From NCBI GenBank assembly GCA_019638575.1, contig JAHBTN010000021.1, positions 1 through 62,872 of the forward strand: 62,872 nt of DNA, given 5' to 3'. The position numbers and the translations under genes are program-made. The notes under the pieces are model-generated. The model had not been told where the DNA came from. It made no database searches and saw nothing but the letters and a program-made list of their open reading frames with translations. Source of the DNA: Ferruginibacter sp. GTDB taxonomy: Bacteria; Bacteroidota; Bacteroidia; Chitinophagales; Chitinophagaceae. Below are positions 9,264 to 17,889 of this stretch, piece after piece. Positions within the stretch are counted from its first letter, which is position 1. Each line of letters starts with the position of its first letter.

Positions 9264-9886
9264 TAATTGTAGGAGCAGGTGGATTAGCAATTGAAGTGCT
9301 GGAAATATTTTGGCAACAAAATAAAACCGAAGACTTACATTTCTATGATGATGTTAATAGCAATGCACCGGATATGTTATATCAACAATTTCGGGTGTTA
9401 AAAAATATGGAACAAGTGGCCAATTTATTTGCAAACAAGCCTGAATTTATTGTAGCTATTGGCAATCCCCAAAACCGAAAAATGCTTTTTGAAAAATTTT
9501 TAGCTGCAGGTGGTAAGCCGGTTTCAGCCATTAGCCCGGGAGCAAGTATTGGCCATTTTGGTACTCAAATTGGGGCCGGTTCAATTGTAATGGCAGGTTC
9601 CTTTATCAGCAACGAGGTGAGAACCGGTTTGGGAACTTTGGTAAATCCCAACTGCAGCATTAGCCACAACTGCACACTTGGAAATTTTGTGGAAGTATCA
9701 CCCTCTGTGCAAATAACGGGTAATTGTACAATTGGTAATTTATGCAGCATTGGTACTAATGCCAGCATTTTGCCCAAAGTAAAATTGGGCAACAATGTAA
9801 TTGTAGGAGCAGGTGCTGTAGTAACCAAAGATGTTACCGATAATACAACAGTAGTAGGCGTGCCGGCAAAGCCAATAACAAAATAA
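9260..9886 (+). CDS. NeuD/PglD-like sugar acyltransferase
   Basis: A left-handed beta-helix acyltransferase. The N-terminal Rossmann-like part begins IIVGAGGLAIEV and binds the sugar nucleotide. From about residue 95 there are hexapeptide repeats (SIGHFGTQIGAGS, NCTIGNLCSIG, KLGNNVIVGAGAVV) ending in GVPAKPI. At 208 aa it matches the NeuD/PglD family. The overlap with the aminotransferase suggests acylation of the new amino group. Acetyl-CoA is the usual donor. Confidence 0.88.
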   Translation: MIIVGAGGLAIEVLEIFWQQNKTEDLHFYDDVNSNAPDMLYQQFRVLKNMEQVANLFANKPEFIVAIGNPQNRKMLFEKFLAAGGKPVSAISPGASIGHFGTQIGAGSIVMAGSFISNEVRTGLGTLVNPNCSISHNCTLGNFVEVSPSVQITGNCTIGNLCSIGTNASILPKVKLGNNVIVGAGAVVTKDVTDNTTVVGVPAKPITK

Positions 9887-9890
9887 AATA

Positions 9891-11189
9891 ATGAGCGATA
9901 CCGTAATAAAAGTAGAAAACATTTCCAAACAATACCGCCTCGGTAATGTGGGTCTGGGTACTTTAAGCCACGATATCAATCGCTGGTACCATACCACTAT
10001 TCGCCGCCGGGAAGATCCCTATTTAAAAATTGGCGATACCAACGACCGTAGCATTAAAGGCGAAAGCGATTATGTGTGGGCATTGAAGGATATCAATTTT
10101 GAAGTAATGCAGGGCGAAGTGCTCGGCATCATTGGCCGTAATGGCGCAGGCAAAAGTACTTTGCTTAAAATACTTAGTCGCACCACCACACCCACCGCCG
10201 GGCAAATAAAAATAAAGGGCCGGGTTGCATCTTTATTAGAAGTAGGCACCGGCTTTCATCCCGAACTCACCGGCCGGGAAAATATTTTTTTAAACGGCGC
10301 CATCCTCGGCATGACCAAAAAAGAAATCAAAAACAAGTTTGATGAAATAGTGGACTTTGCCGGCGTGGAGCGCTATGTGGATACACCGGTAAAAAGATAT
10401 TCATCGGGTATGTATGTGCGCCTGGCTTTTGCTGTGGCTGCCCACCTGGAGCCGGAAATTTTAATTGTGGATGAGGTACTGGCTGTAGGTGATGCCGAAT
10501 TTCAAAAAAAGGCATTAGGTAAAATGAAGGAAGTGAGTGAAGGGCAGGGGAGAACCGTATTGTTTGTAAGCCATAATATGGAAGCGGTACAAAATCTGTG
10601 CATTAATGCACTATTACTAAAAGACGGTCAACTGATAATGATGGGGGATACCGGTAGTGTTATTGGAAAATATATGGCCGTTTATACAAACACAAAATAT
10701 AGTGTCCATTACAATATGGATAATGCTCCCGGCAATAGCCTTGTTAAATTATTGTCGGCAGCCGTACAGCATCCTATGATGGAACAATACCAGTTTTTTA
10801 AAAATAGTGATCCAATTCATTTCTCCTTTTTATTTCAACTCAGTTGTACCGGAAGGATGCAATTGGATATTACTTACCATCTGGTGGATGAAAGAGGTAT
10901 TTTGGTCTATGTTGGTTCAACTTTTTGGGATTATGAGGAATCTTTTTCAAATGGTACCATATCTGCCAAATGTATTTTTCCGGCAAACATCCTCAATGCA
11001 GGTACCTATACCGTTAGCAAACTCTTAGTTGTACAAAATAAAGGCAATATTATTGCACAATTTACAGATGTACTCTCCTTTGAAATTGTACTGGAAGAAA
11101 ATAAAAGTTTTCTGGGCTGGCAAGGTAAAAAGGAGGGAGTATTAAAATTGGAAAGTCTGCCATGGCATTTAAAAAATAATACCCTTTGA
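9891..11189 (+). CDS. Polysaccharide ABC exporter ATPase (Wzt-like) with C-terminal domain
   Basis: The ATP-binding subunit for the permease at 7310. Walker A GRNGAGKST is at 82-90, the signature SSGMY at 171-175, Walker B LIVDEV at 191-196 and the H-loop His at 228. From about residue 285 it has a further beta-rich domain (about 150 aa) like the C-terminal carbohydrate-binding domain of Wzt, which in O9a-type systems recognises a modified chain end before export. That would fit the methyltransferases in the locus, although the cap here is not known. Confidence 0.92.
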   Translation: MSDTVIKVENISKQYRLGNVGLGTLSHDINRWYHTTIRRREDPYLKIGDTNDRSIKGESDYVWALKDINFEVMQGEVLGIIGRNGAGKSTLLKILSRTTTPTAGQIKIKGRVASLLEVGTGFHPELTGRENIFLNGAILGMTKKEIKNKFDEIVDFAGVERYVDTPVKRYSSGMYVRLAFAVAAHLEPEILIVDEVLAVGDAEFQKKALGKMKEVSEGQGRTVLFVSHNMEAVQNLCINALLLKDGQLIMMGDTGSVIGKYMAVYTNTKYSVHYNMDNAPGNSLVKLLSAAVQHPMMEQYQFFKNSDPIHFSFLFQLSCTGRMQLDITYHLVDERGILVYVGSTFWDYEESFSNGTISAKCIFPANILNAGTYTVSKLLVVQNKGNIIAQFTDVLSFEIVLEENKSFLGWQGKKEGVLKLESLPWHLKNNTL

Positions 11190-12154
11190 GTAATAGAGAG
11201 CCTGATGATATTTTGCTTTCGGTTTGTATGATTACTTATAATCACAAACCTTTTGTAAGTAAGGCCATAGAATCAATCCTGGCCCAGGAAACGAATTTCC
11301 GTTTTAGGCTTATCATTGGGGATGATTGCTCATCAGATGGAACCGGACGAATTTGTGATGCCTGGGCACAAAAACATCCGGATAAAATATTTGTATTGCC
11401 TATCACCAAAAATATGGGCTTAATTCAAAACTTTAAGCGTACTATCAAGGCAGCACAATCCAGGTATATTGCGTTTTGTGAAGGAGACGATTACTGGACC
11501 TGCAACAGTAAACTGCAGAGGCAGGTTGACTTTTTAGAGGCCAATCCTCAATATGGCTTAAGCTGTACCCGATACAAAAAAAGAGATACTAATATTGGCA
11601 AAACATTCGGTGATGAACTGGAAGGTTTATTCTATACTAATTGCGATGGACTCAGTTTTGGATTAGCCAAATTTTTTGAAACCTGGATCACTAAAACCCT
11701 TACCGTTGTGGCAAGGCGCTCTTTAATTGATATTGACATAATATGCCGCTATCAATACTATAGAGACACACATTTATTTTATCATATATTGAAAGTAGCA
11801 CCCGGGTATTGTCATAATTTTGTGAGTGGTGTTTATAATATCCATGAGGGTGGTGTATGGAGTGCAAAAAGCCAGCTTCAAAAAGAACAGATAACCTACA
11901 AGGTTTTTAAGGAGCTATACAGCTACAATAAAGAAGACCAATTACTCAAAAACCGACACCTTGAATCCACAAGAACTTTAATCAGCACCAAAATTAAATT
12001 GGTAAACTATCCCCTTTTTCATTTTTCCATTTACTCGCTGCTGCTAAGATATTTTTGTATAATTCATTCTTTCGCATTTTTGAAAGATCAGTTTAAAGAA
12101 ATGTGGCAACAAAGCTTTTCAACAGAAAATTTTCAAAGTGAAAAAAACGGCTAA
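11186..12154 (+). CDS. Glycosyltransferase family 2
   Basis: A GT-A fold inverting-type glycosyltransferase. The N-terminus SVCMITYNHKPFVSKAIESIL is followed by the nucleotide-binding DDCSSDGT motif and a CEGDDYW segment with the expected metal-binding DxD-like residues. The start TTG at 11186 overlaps the ATPase gene stop (TTGA). The 3' end overlaps the next gene by 17 nt. Donor and acceptor are unknown. Confidence 0.87.
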   Translation: MSNREPDDILLSVCMITYNHKPFVSKAIESILAQETNFRFRLIIGDDCSSDGTGRICDAWAQKHPDKIFVLPITKNMGLIQNFKRTIKAAQSRYIAFCEGDDYWTCNSKLQRQVDFLEANPQYGLSCTRYKKRDTNIGKTFGDELEGLFYTNCDGLSFGLAKFFETWITKTLTVVARRSLIDIDIICRYQYYRDTHLFYHILKVAPGYCHNFVSGVYNIHEGGVWSAKSQLQKEQITYKVFKELYSYNKEDQLLKNRHLESTRTLISTKIKLVNYPLFHFSIYSLLLRYFCIIHSFAFLKDQFKEMWQQSFSTENFQSEKNG

Positions 12155-13553
12155 GCACTTTTACTTTTGGCTGTCGCTGATAACTCTATGCGGGCTCGGA
12201 ATCAGGATGCTGAATATTAATTATGCCTCCCTCTGGGCCGATGAGTTGTATAGTGCCCTGCTGGCACATCCCGGCAATAGTTGGTATGAAGTGCTCTATA
12301 TTCAAAGAGAATACCAGCCACCATTATATGCTTTTATTTTATGGATCTGGGTAAAGATTTTTGCCTACAATGAGTTTTATATCCGCTTATTAACGGTATT
12401 GGCAGGTACTGCCTGCATTTGGGTAAGTGGCATATTGGGCAAAAAGATAAAAAATCCACAACTCGGTATAATACTTGCCCTGATGGTTACCTTTAATCCG
12501 GTACAAATCTGGTATTCTTTAGAAGCCCGTTTTTATGTTTTCATTTATTTATTTTCGGCCCTGTCCTTGTTATTATACTGGCACATTATAACGCATAAAC
12601 CCGTAAACAAAGCCATCTATTTAGTAAAAGCAGGAGTAGATGCTGCACTCTGTTACTTTCACCATTTTGGGATCATATTCATTTTTGCTCAGTTTATTTT
12701 CGACATCGCTCTTTGGTATAAAAGCAAGGATCATTCCATCTTTTTCACCAAACTGGCATCATACCTACTGGCCGGTTTACTGTATGCCCCCTGGGTATTA
12801 TGGGGGCTTACAGAAGGGATGGCGGTAAAGCAATATTGGTTGAAGACCATTGATATCGGAGCATATCTTACATTTAATCTTGGCTATCCTTTTGTTATTA
12901 ACCTGTTGGCTATATCTTTTATTGCAGTTTTCCTGTGGCACATTTTCAAACAGCGCAACCTGCTTTTTACCTTATTTCCTTTTCTGTGTTTTATGGTAAC
13001 CCTTGTACCGGTAATTTACTCCATCATTAAAATGCCCTTATTGGTTGATCGGTATGCCATGGTAATGGCGCCTGCATTGTATTGCATGGTTGCGCTTGGC
13101 GTTCTTTACGTATTGAATTGGTTTAAGCATAAATCCATGTGGAAATATCTTACCGGCATTGCATGTATGCTAGCTTTTGCATGGCCTGGTATTTCCGAGT
13201 CGTTTTTTGATAAATCAAAACTAGACAAACAACCCTGGCGTGAAATGGGACAATGGCTCAACCAACAACCGGATTTTGTCAGTACCCCTATTTATGTAAA
13301 TGGTGCTTTTGTAAAAAAAATGGTGAACATTGACTTTTATCTCAAAAACAATGAAAAAGCCCTTGCCTTACAGAGCCTGGTACCGGGCCAGCACAAGAAA
13401 ATGTACCTTGTAGAAACAAATGCAGTTTGGAAGATTAAAGACAGTGTTTTGAAACGATTAGACAGCAGCTATACCATTTCACAAATACCTTTTAATAAGG
13501 GTAAAGTCAACTTTGGAAACATTTATGTTTGTGAAAAAAATAATAACCGCTGA
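12138..13553 (+). CDS. GT-C type membrane glycosyltransferase (PMT/ArnT-like)
   Basis: An integral membrane protein with about ten or eleven hydrophobic segments. An early loop contains SLWADELYS, the acidic first-loop motif of GT39/GT83-like lipid-phosphosugar transferases, and a YQPPLY segment typical of these families. The periplasmic C-terminal domain is small. It probably moves a sugar from polyprenyl phosphate to the polymer or lipid on the outer face. It uses a GTG start and its stop overlaps the next gene (TGATG), which encodes a DPM/ArnC-like enzyme that could supply the lipid-linked sugar. Confidence 0.75.
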   Translation: MKKTAKHFYFWLSLITLCGLGIRMLNINYASLWADELYSALLAHPGNSWYEVLYIQREYQPPLYAFILWIWVKIFAYNEFYIRLLTVLAGTACIWVSGILGKKIKNPQLGIILALMVTFNPVQIWYSLEARFYVFIYLFSALSLLLYWHIITHKPVNKAIYLVKAGVDAALCYFHHFGIIFIFAQFIFDIALWYKSKDHSIFFTKLASYLLAGLLYAPWVLWGLTEGMAVKQYWLKTIDIGAYLTFNLGYPFVINLLAISFIAVFLWHIFKQRNLLFTLFPFLCFMVTLVPVIYSIIKMPLLVDRYAMVMAPALYCMVALGVLYVLNWFKHKSMWKYLTGIACMLAFAWPGISESFFDKSKLDKQPWREMGQWLNQQPDFVSTPIYVNGAFVKKMVNIDFYLKNNEKALALQSLVPGQHKKMYLVETNAVWKIKDSVLKRLDSSYTISQIPFNKGKVNFGNIYVCEKNNNR

Positions 13554-14485
13554 TGATGGACTGCACGGTGATAGTACCAGTTTATTACAACGAAGGAAGT
13601 ATTACTGCTACTTTCAACAAGGTGAAAGCCGTGTTGGATGCTAATGCATATTCCAATACTTACGAATTTATTTTTGTGGATGATGGTTCGGCCGATGGCT
13701 CCTATGCCGAACTTCAACAGCTTAGATCGGAATATCCCTCTCTGGTGAGGTTGATAAAATTTACCCGAAACTTTGGCCAGGTAGCAGCCATGAAAGCCGG
13801 CTACATGCATGCCCGGGGCAGATGTATTATCAATATCTCTGCCGACCTGCAAGACCCTCCGGCATTGATTAATGACATGCTGAATTATTATTTTGAAGAA
13901 AAATACGAAGTAGTCATTTGCACCCGACAGGATAGAGAAGAAAGTTGGTTTAGAAAAAAAACTTCACTGTTCTTTTACAAAACCATGCAAAAGCTTACGT
14001 TTAAAAACATGCCGTTGGGGGGCTTTGATTTTGCATTGTTGAGTAGGAAAGTAATTGATGCATTTATCAATAATCATGAGGCTAACCCCTTTTGGCAGGG
14101 TCAGGTTTTGTGGACCGGCTACAAAATCAAATTTATTCCCTATCAGCGTTTGAAAAGAGAAATAGGAAAATCGAGATGGACTTTTGGAAAAAAAATAAAA
14201 TACCTCATTGATGGTGTACTGGCCTATTCATACTTTCCGCTGAGGTTTATGACCGGGCTCGGCATTATATTATTCCTGGCCGGGCTCATCTATGCTATTT
14301 TTATTGTATTGTCTTATTATATTGGCAATGTACCCTTTAAAGGTTGGGCACCAATTATGATACTAATTTTAGTTTTATCCGGTATTCAAATGCTCATGCT
14401 AGGTATTATTGGTGAATATTTATGGCGCACATTGGACCAGGTGAGAGACCGACCTCAATTTATCATTGAAAGCATTGAGGAATGA
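13553..14485 (+). CDS. GT2 of the DPM1/ArnC type (polyprenyl-phosphate glycosyltransferase)
   Basis: A GT2 enzyme that likely makes a polyprenyl-phosphate sugar. The motifs VDDGSADGS, RNFGQVAAMKAG and DLQDPP are characteristic of the DPM1/ArnC/GtrB branch. Two C-terminal membrane helices lie at about 232-262 and 268-295. The gene is translationally coupled to the GT-C gene upstream, matching the ArnC-ArnT donor/transferase logic. It is the last gene before the REP-containing part of the locus. Confidence 0.88.
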   Translation: MMDCTVIVPVYYNEGSITATFNKVKAVLDANAYSNTYEFIFVDDGSADGSYAELQQLRSEYPSLVRLIKFTRNFGQVAAMKAGYMHARGRCIINISADLQDPPALINDMLNYYFEEKYEVVICTRQDREESWFRKKTSLFFYKTMQKLTFKNMPLGGFDFALLSRKVIDAFINNHEANPFWQGQVLWTGYKIKFIPYQRLKREIGKSRWTFGKKIKYLIDGVLAYSYFPLRFMTGLGIILFLAGLIYAIFIVLSYYIGNVPFKGWAPIMILILVLSGIQMLMLGIIGEYLWRTLDQVRDRPQFIIESIEE

Positions 14486-14517
14486 ACCCAATCGTTTCAG
14501 TAATTATTCCAATGCCA

Positions 14518-14602
14518 TGTTTCGTGGCTCACGAAACAGTACAAAGTGGCTCACGAAACAGTACAAATAATTTTTCGTTTCCTGTACCACAATCCGAGGA
14601 GC
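14518..14602. repeat. REP-like palindrome cluster 1
   Basis: TGTTTCGTG (14518-14526) and CACGAAACA (14530-14538) form a perfect 9-bp palindrome with loop GCT. The right half is duplicated: a 22-nt unit starting GTGGCTCACGAAACAG occurs at 14524-14545 and again, identical, at 14546-14567. A degraded inverted partner (TTTCGTTTCCTGTACCAC, then CGAGGAGCGA) follows to about 14602. It fills the gap between two glycosyltransferase genes. Confidence 0.85.
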
Positions 14603-14618
14603 GATTTTTTTAAAAATA

Positions 14619-15461
14619 ATGCTGGTTTCCATCATCATACCCACTTACAATAGTTTACCGCATTTGCCAACTGCTATAAACAGCATCCGAATGCAGCGCA
14701 TTACTGATTATGAGCTGTTGATAATGGACAATAACTCTACCGATGGCAGCATAGCATATATAGCCGAAATTCAAAAACAAGACAACCGCATTAAATTTTT
14801 TTCCGGCAGCGATAGCGGCATTTACGATGCCATGAATAAAGGCATTGCATTGGCCGGAGGGCAATGGCTTTACTTTATGGGTGCCGACGACAGGCTGGCC
14901 GGTACCGATGTATTGCAGCAGTTGCAGCCTTACTTACTGGAGGATTGGGATATGGTATATGGCGATTGTATCTGGATGCCCGAAGGCAGGCCCGAAAAAG
15001 GGGAGTGGAGCTATGAGCAATTTATAAAAGTCAATATCAATCACCAGCGTATTTTTTACAGAAAAATTCTTTTTGAAAAATATGGTGGCTACAATACCCA
15101 ATACAAAATTGCTGCCGACCACGAATTGAATATTCGCTTTTTTTGCAACAACCATATTCAAAAAAAATATGTACCCATATCTATTAGCCATTATCATTCG
15201 GGTGGCTTTAGCGCCAATAAGTTTGACCATTCTTTTTGGAAAAATTGGGATGCCATTATTTTAAAAAATTTTAAACCGCACCTCTCCGCAAAAAAAATTT
15301 ATGGCAGCCTGGGCACTTATATCCGGCACCTGGCCGATGAGGGCAAAACGATGCAGGCGCTCAAACTCATCGGTAAAAATTTTATCCATACCGGTAGCCC
15401 GGGCTTTATAAAACTGATGCTGAGTTATTTGATATCCTCAAAAAAGAAACATGCAGGCTGA
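14619..15461 (+). CDS. Glycosyltransferase family 2 (WcaA-like)
   Basis: A GT-A enzyme starting MLVSIIIPTYNSLPHL, with MDNNSTDGS, the acceptor-side SGIYDAMNKG motif and MGADDRL as the metal-binding loop. The SGIYDAMNKG type is common in colanic acid and Bacteroidota exopolysaccharide GT2 enzymes and resembles the protein at 33481. At 280 aa it has one domain with no membrane helices. The 3' end overlaps the next gene by 11 nt. Confidence 0.87.
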   Translation: MLVSIIIPTYNSLPHLPTAINSIRMQRITDYELLIMDNNSTDGSIAYIAEIQKQDNRIKFFSGSDSGIYDAMNKGIALAGGQWLYFMGADDRLAGTDVLQQLQPYLLEDWDMVYGDCIWMPEGRPEKGEWSYEQFIKVNINHQRIFYRKILFEKYGGYNTQYKIAADHELNIRFFCNNHIQKKYVPISISHYHSGGFSANKFDHSFWKNWDAIILKNFKPHLSAKKIYGSLGTYIRHLADEGKTMQALKLIGKNFIHTGSPGFIKLMLSYLISSKKKHAG

Positions 15462-16662
15462 TATTGCCATAATAGTAGTTGCTTACAACCGGCCACAGGC
15501 GCTTAGCCGCCTGCTTTCGTCGTTGCATGCTGCCGACTACAGCGGCTTTGCAAATATTCCGCTTATCATCAGTATTGATTATTCGGGTGATGATAAATGT
15601 GAGGCCATTGCCAGGCAGTTTGAATGGAAGCATGGACATAAAAATATAATTGCCCATACTCAAAACCTGGGACTAAAAAAACATATCCTGCAATGTGGCG
15701 ATATGGCTTTGCAGCATGATGGGGTAATTGTGCTGGAAGATGATCTCTTTGTTTCGCCGGCATTTTATCATTATGCACATCAGGCATACCGGTTTTATAA
15801 AGAAGATGAAACGATTGCCGGTATAGGATTGTATAATTACCCGTTTAATGAAATTGCCTTTTGCCCATTTGAGCCCATTGCAGATGGCTATGATAATTAT
15901 TTTATGCAGGTGCCTTGCTCTTGGGGCCAACTATGGACAAAAGCGCAGTGGCAAAAATTTTCACAATACCTGCAGGTAGATACAAAACCTACGAATAAGT
16001 TGTTACCTGCTGCGGTTCAGTCATGGCCTTCTGCCAGCTCATGGAAAAAATTATTTTACCAATACCTTATTGAGCATAATCTCTATTTTGTTTATCCAAG
16101 AAAAAGCTTAACCACTAATTATGGTGATATTGGCCAGCATCATCCAATGGAAATGATGGTTTGGCAAACACCGCTTTTGATAAATACAATGCCGTTCAGG
16201 TTTTCAACCCTTGAAACAGCTATAGCGGTATTTGATGCTTATTTTGAATTATCAGCCAAAGTTTTTAACCGGATAACCAACGCTAAACTTGATATTTGTA
16301 TTGACCTGTATGGCAGCAAACCATTGGTTGAGATCAACAATGCATTTTTACTATCATCCAAAAAATGTAATGCTCCACTAAAGAAATACGGGTTTAATTT
16401 ATATCCCTATATCAATAATGCATTGCTGGGGTTAGATAATAATACTTTAAACAGCAACTATTTTTCATTAGGCCCCACTGCTTCTTTCGCCGAAGAGCCG
16501 GGAACCGAAATACGTGCCATTGAAATAAACAGGGTTTTTTATAATAATAATTTACTGGTAGCAACCGGCCGAAATGAAGTGTACCGAACAAAGGAATTTA
16601 AAATAGGACATAACTTATTAAAGCCATTAAGATGGCTGAATCGTTTGTTCAAGTTGCAGTAA
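15451..16662 (+). CDS. GT-A glycosyltransferase, GNT-I/GT2-like
   Basis: The N-terminal half is a GT-A fold: IAIIVVAYNRPQAL, then ISIDYSGDD, NLGLKKHI, and the metal-binding VLEDDLF motif (LEDD at 95-98), which resembles the GT13 (GNT-I) type more than standard GT2. After about residue 240 the sequence is unlike common glycosyltransferases and I cannot assign it. It is 403 aa. Translational coupling to the upstream GT2 gene suggests they add consecutive sugars. Confidence 0.7.
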   Translation: MQADIAIIVVAYNRPQALSRLLSSLHAADYSGFANIPLIISIDYSGDDKCEAIARQFEWKHGHKNIIAHTQNLGLKKHILQCGDMALQHDGVIVLEDDLFVSPAFYHYAHQAYRFYKEDETIAGIGLYNYPFNEIAFCPFEPIADGYDNYFMQVPCSWGQLWTKAQWQKFSQYLQVDTKPTNKLLPAAVQSWPSASSWKKLFYQYLIEHNLYFVYPRKSLTTNYGDIGQHHPMEMMVWQTPLLINTMPFRFSTLETAIAVFDAYFELSAKVFNRITNAKLDICIDLYGSKPLVEINNAFLLSSKKCNAPLKKYGFNLYPYINNALLGLDNNTLNSNYFSLGPTASFAEEPGTEIRAIEINRVFYNNNLLVATGRNEVYRTKEFKIGHNLLKPLRWLNRLFKLQ

Positions 16663-16666
16663 TGCC

Positions 16667-16738
16667 CTTGCCCAGTTTCGTGGCTCAAGAAACAGTAGGA
16701 AACAAAAAATCGCTTCGTGTGTCACAAACCGAGGCGAA
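16667..16738. repeat. REP-like palindrome cluster 2 (degenerate inverted pair)
   Basis: An imperfect forward copy, CAGTTTCGTGGCTCAAGAAACAG (about 16673-16695), and an imperfect reverse copy around 16711-16735 ending CGAGGCG. The outer bases TGCCC on the left and GGCGA on the right keep the layout of an inverted pair. More diverged than clusters 3-5, so probably older. Confidence 0.75.
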
Positions 16739-16747
16739 GTTGCAGAA

Positions 16748-17752
16748 ATGAGTACCACTAAAATTTCCATCATCATACCTGTGTACAATGCAGGGGCTTT
16801 TTGCAGGCGTTGCATCCAATCTGTACTGGCGCAAAGCTTATCGGAAATTGAAGTCATACTGGTAAACGATGGCTCTATTGATGACAGTTTAAAAATTTTA
16901 AAGGAATTTGAGCAGCAAGACCCTCGGGTAGTTGTAATAAACAGCAGCAATTGTGGAGTGAGCGCTGCCCGCAATAAAGGGCTGGCCACAGCAAAAGGCC
17001 AATGGATAGCTTTTGCAGATGCGGATGACTGGATGGAACCTCAAATGCTGCAAGTACTTTATGATGCAGCCACCGGTTCAAATGCCGGCATGGCGGTTTG
17101 CAATGTAATTCAGCAAAAAACAACGCAGCATTCATCCACCAGGTTAAAACTAAACGATGAAATCATTCGCTTTAAAGACCATCCCGAAAAAGCAGTAGGG
17201 CAGATGATGAATTTTACATTCGACTTTGCCAACTGGAACAAGCTGTACCGGGCGCAAATCATCCGGCAACATGCTATTCGCTTTGATGAACATATTTGTA
17301 TTGGCGAAGACTTATTGTTTAACCTCTATTACCTGCATTATATAGATAGCATAGTTTGTGTAAACAAGCCGCTCTATCATTATCAAATCCACCAAAACTC
17401 GGCAATGGCACTGGGTGCAGATAAAAGGGTGGAGCAATACAACCTGCAGTTTAAAGCCTACCGGCAATTTGCCACAAAGAATGATTTAGAAAACGAATGG
17501 GAAATGTTTAGAAAAGCGATGGCAAGAGGATTTTATAATAGCCTGATACCGGAAATGATTAAAAATATTAAAACCCAAAAACTCAAAAGAACCGATGCAG
17601 TAAAACTATTGGGTGCAAATATTGCCGCACTTGATGCGGAAATTTTTTATTACCCGCAAAAGAAAATAGGATTGCAGGGGTTTAAGAAAACCTTGTTGGA
17701 AAAAAAACAGTTCCGGGTATTTGCACAATTAGTAGGGCTTAAACATTTTTAG
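16748..17752 (+). CDS. Glycosyltransferase family 2
   Basis: A GT-A enzyme: KISIIIPVYNAGAFCRRCIQSVL, VNDGSIDDS, NSSNCGVSAARNKGL and ADADDWM are the standard GT2 donor-site motifs. A HICIGEDLLFN segment near residue 190 contains the expected catalytic acid region. The C-terminal about 100 residues are helical and variable. It stands alone between two REP clusters, so it looks like a one-gene cassette. Confidence 0.87.
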   Translation: MSTTKISIIIPVYNAGAFCRRCIQSVLAQSLSEIEVILVNDGSIDDSLKILKEFEQQDPRVVVINSSNCGVSAARNKGLATAKGQWIAFADADDWMEPQMLQVLYDAATGSNAGMAVCNVIQQKTTQHSSTRLKLNDEIIRFKDHPEKAVGQMMNFTFDFANWNKLYRAQIIRQHAIRFDEHICIGEDLLFNLYYLHYIDSIVCVNKPLYHYQIHQNSAMALGADKRVEQYNLQFKAYRQFATKNDLENEWEMFRKAMARGFYNSLIPEMIKNIKTQKLKRTDAVKLLGANIAALDAEIFYYPQKKIGLQGFKKTLLEKKQFRVFAQLVGLKHF

Positions 17753-17780
17753 TTTTTAAAAAGGATTTCTCTTGCCCTGA

Positions 17781-17863
17781 TTCGTGACTCAATTCGCCCT
17801 GTTTCGTGACTCACTAAACAGCATAAAACATTTTTCGTTTCGTGGGCCACGAAACGAGGCGAA
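17781..17863. repeat. REP/BIME-like inverted pair, cluster 3
   Basis: A short partial copy at about 17781-17790 precedes a full inverted pair. The forward unit 17799-17821 has one mismatch between its arms. The reverse unit 17836-17856 has perfect 10-bp arms (CGTTTCGTGG / CCACGAAACG). The pair is bounded by TTCGCC (17793-17798) and its complement GGCGAA (17858-17863). The last part overlaps the longest possible reading frame of the downstream GT10 gene. Confidence 0.88.
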
Positions 17864-17889
17864 ACATTTTTAGCTTTAAAAAGAATTTC

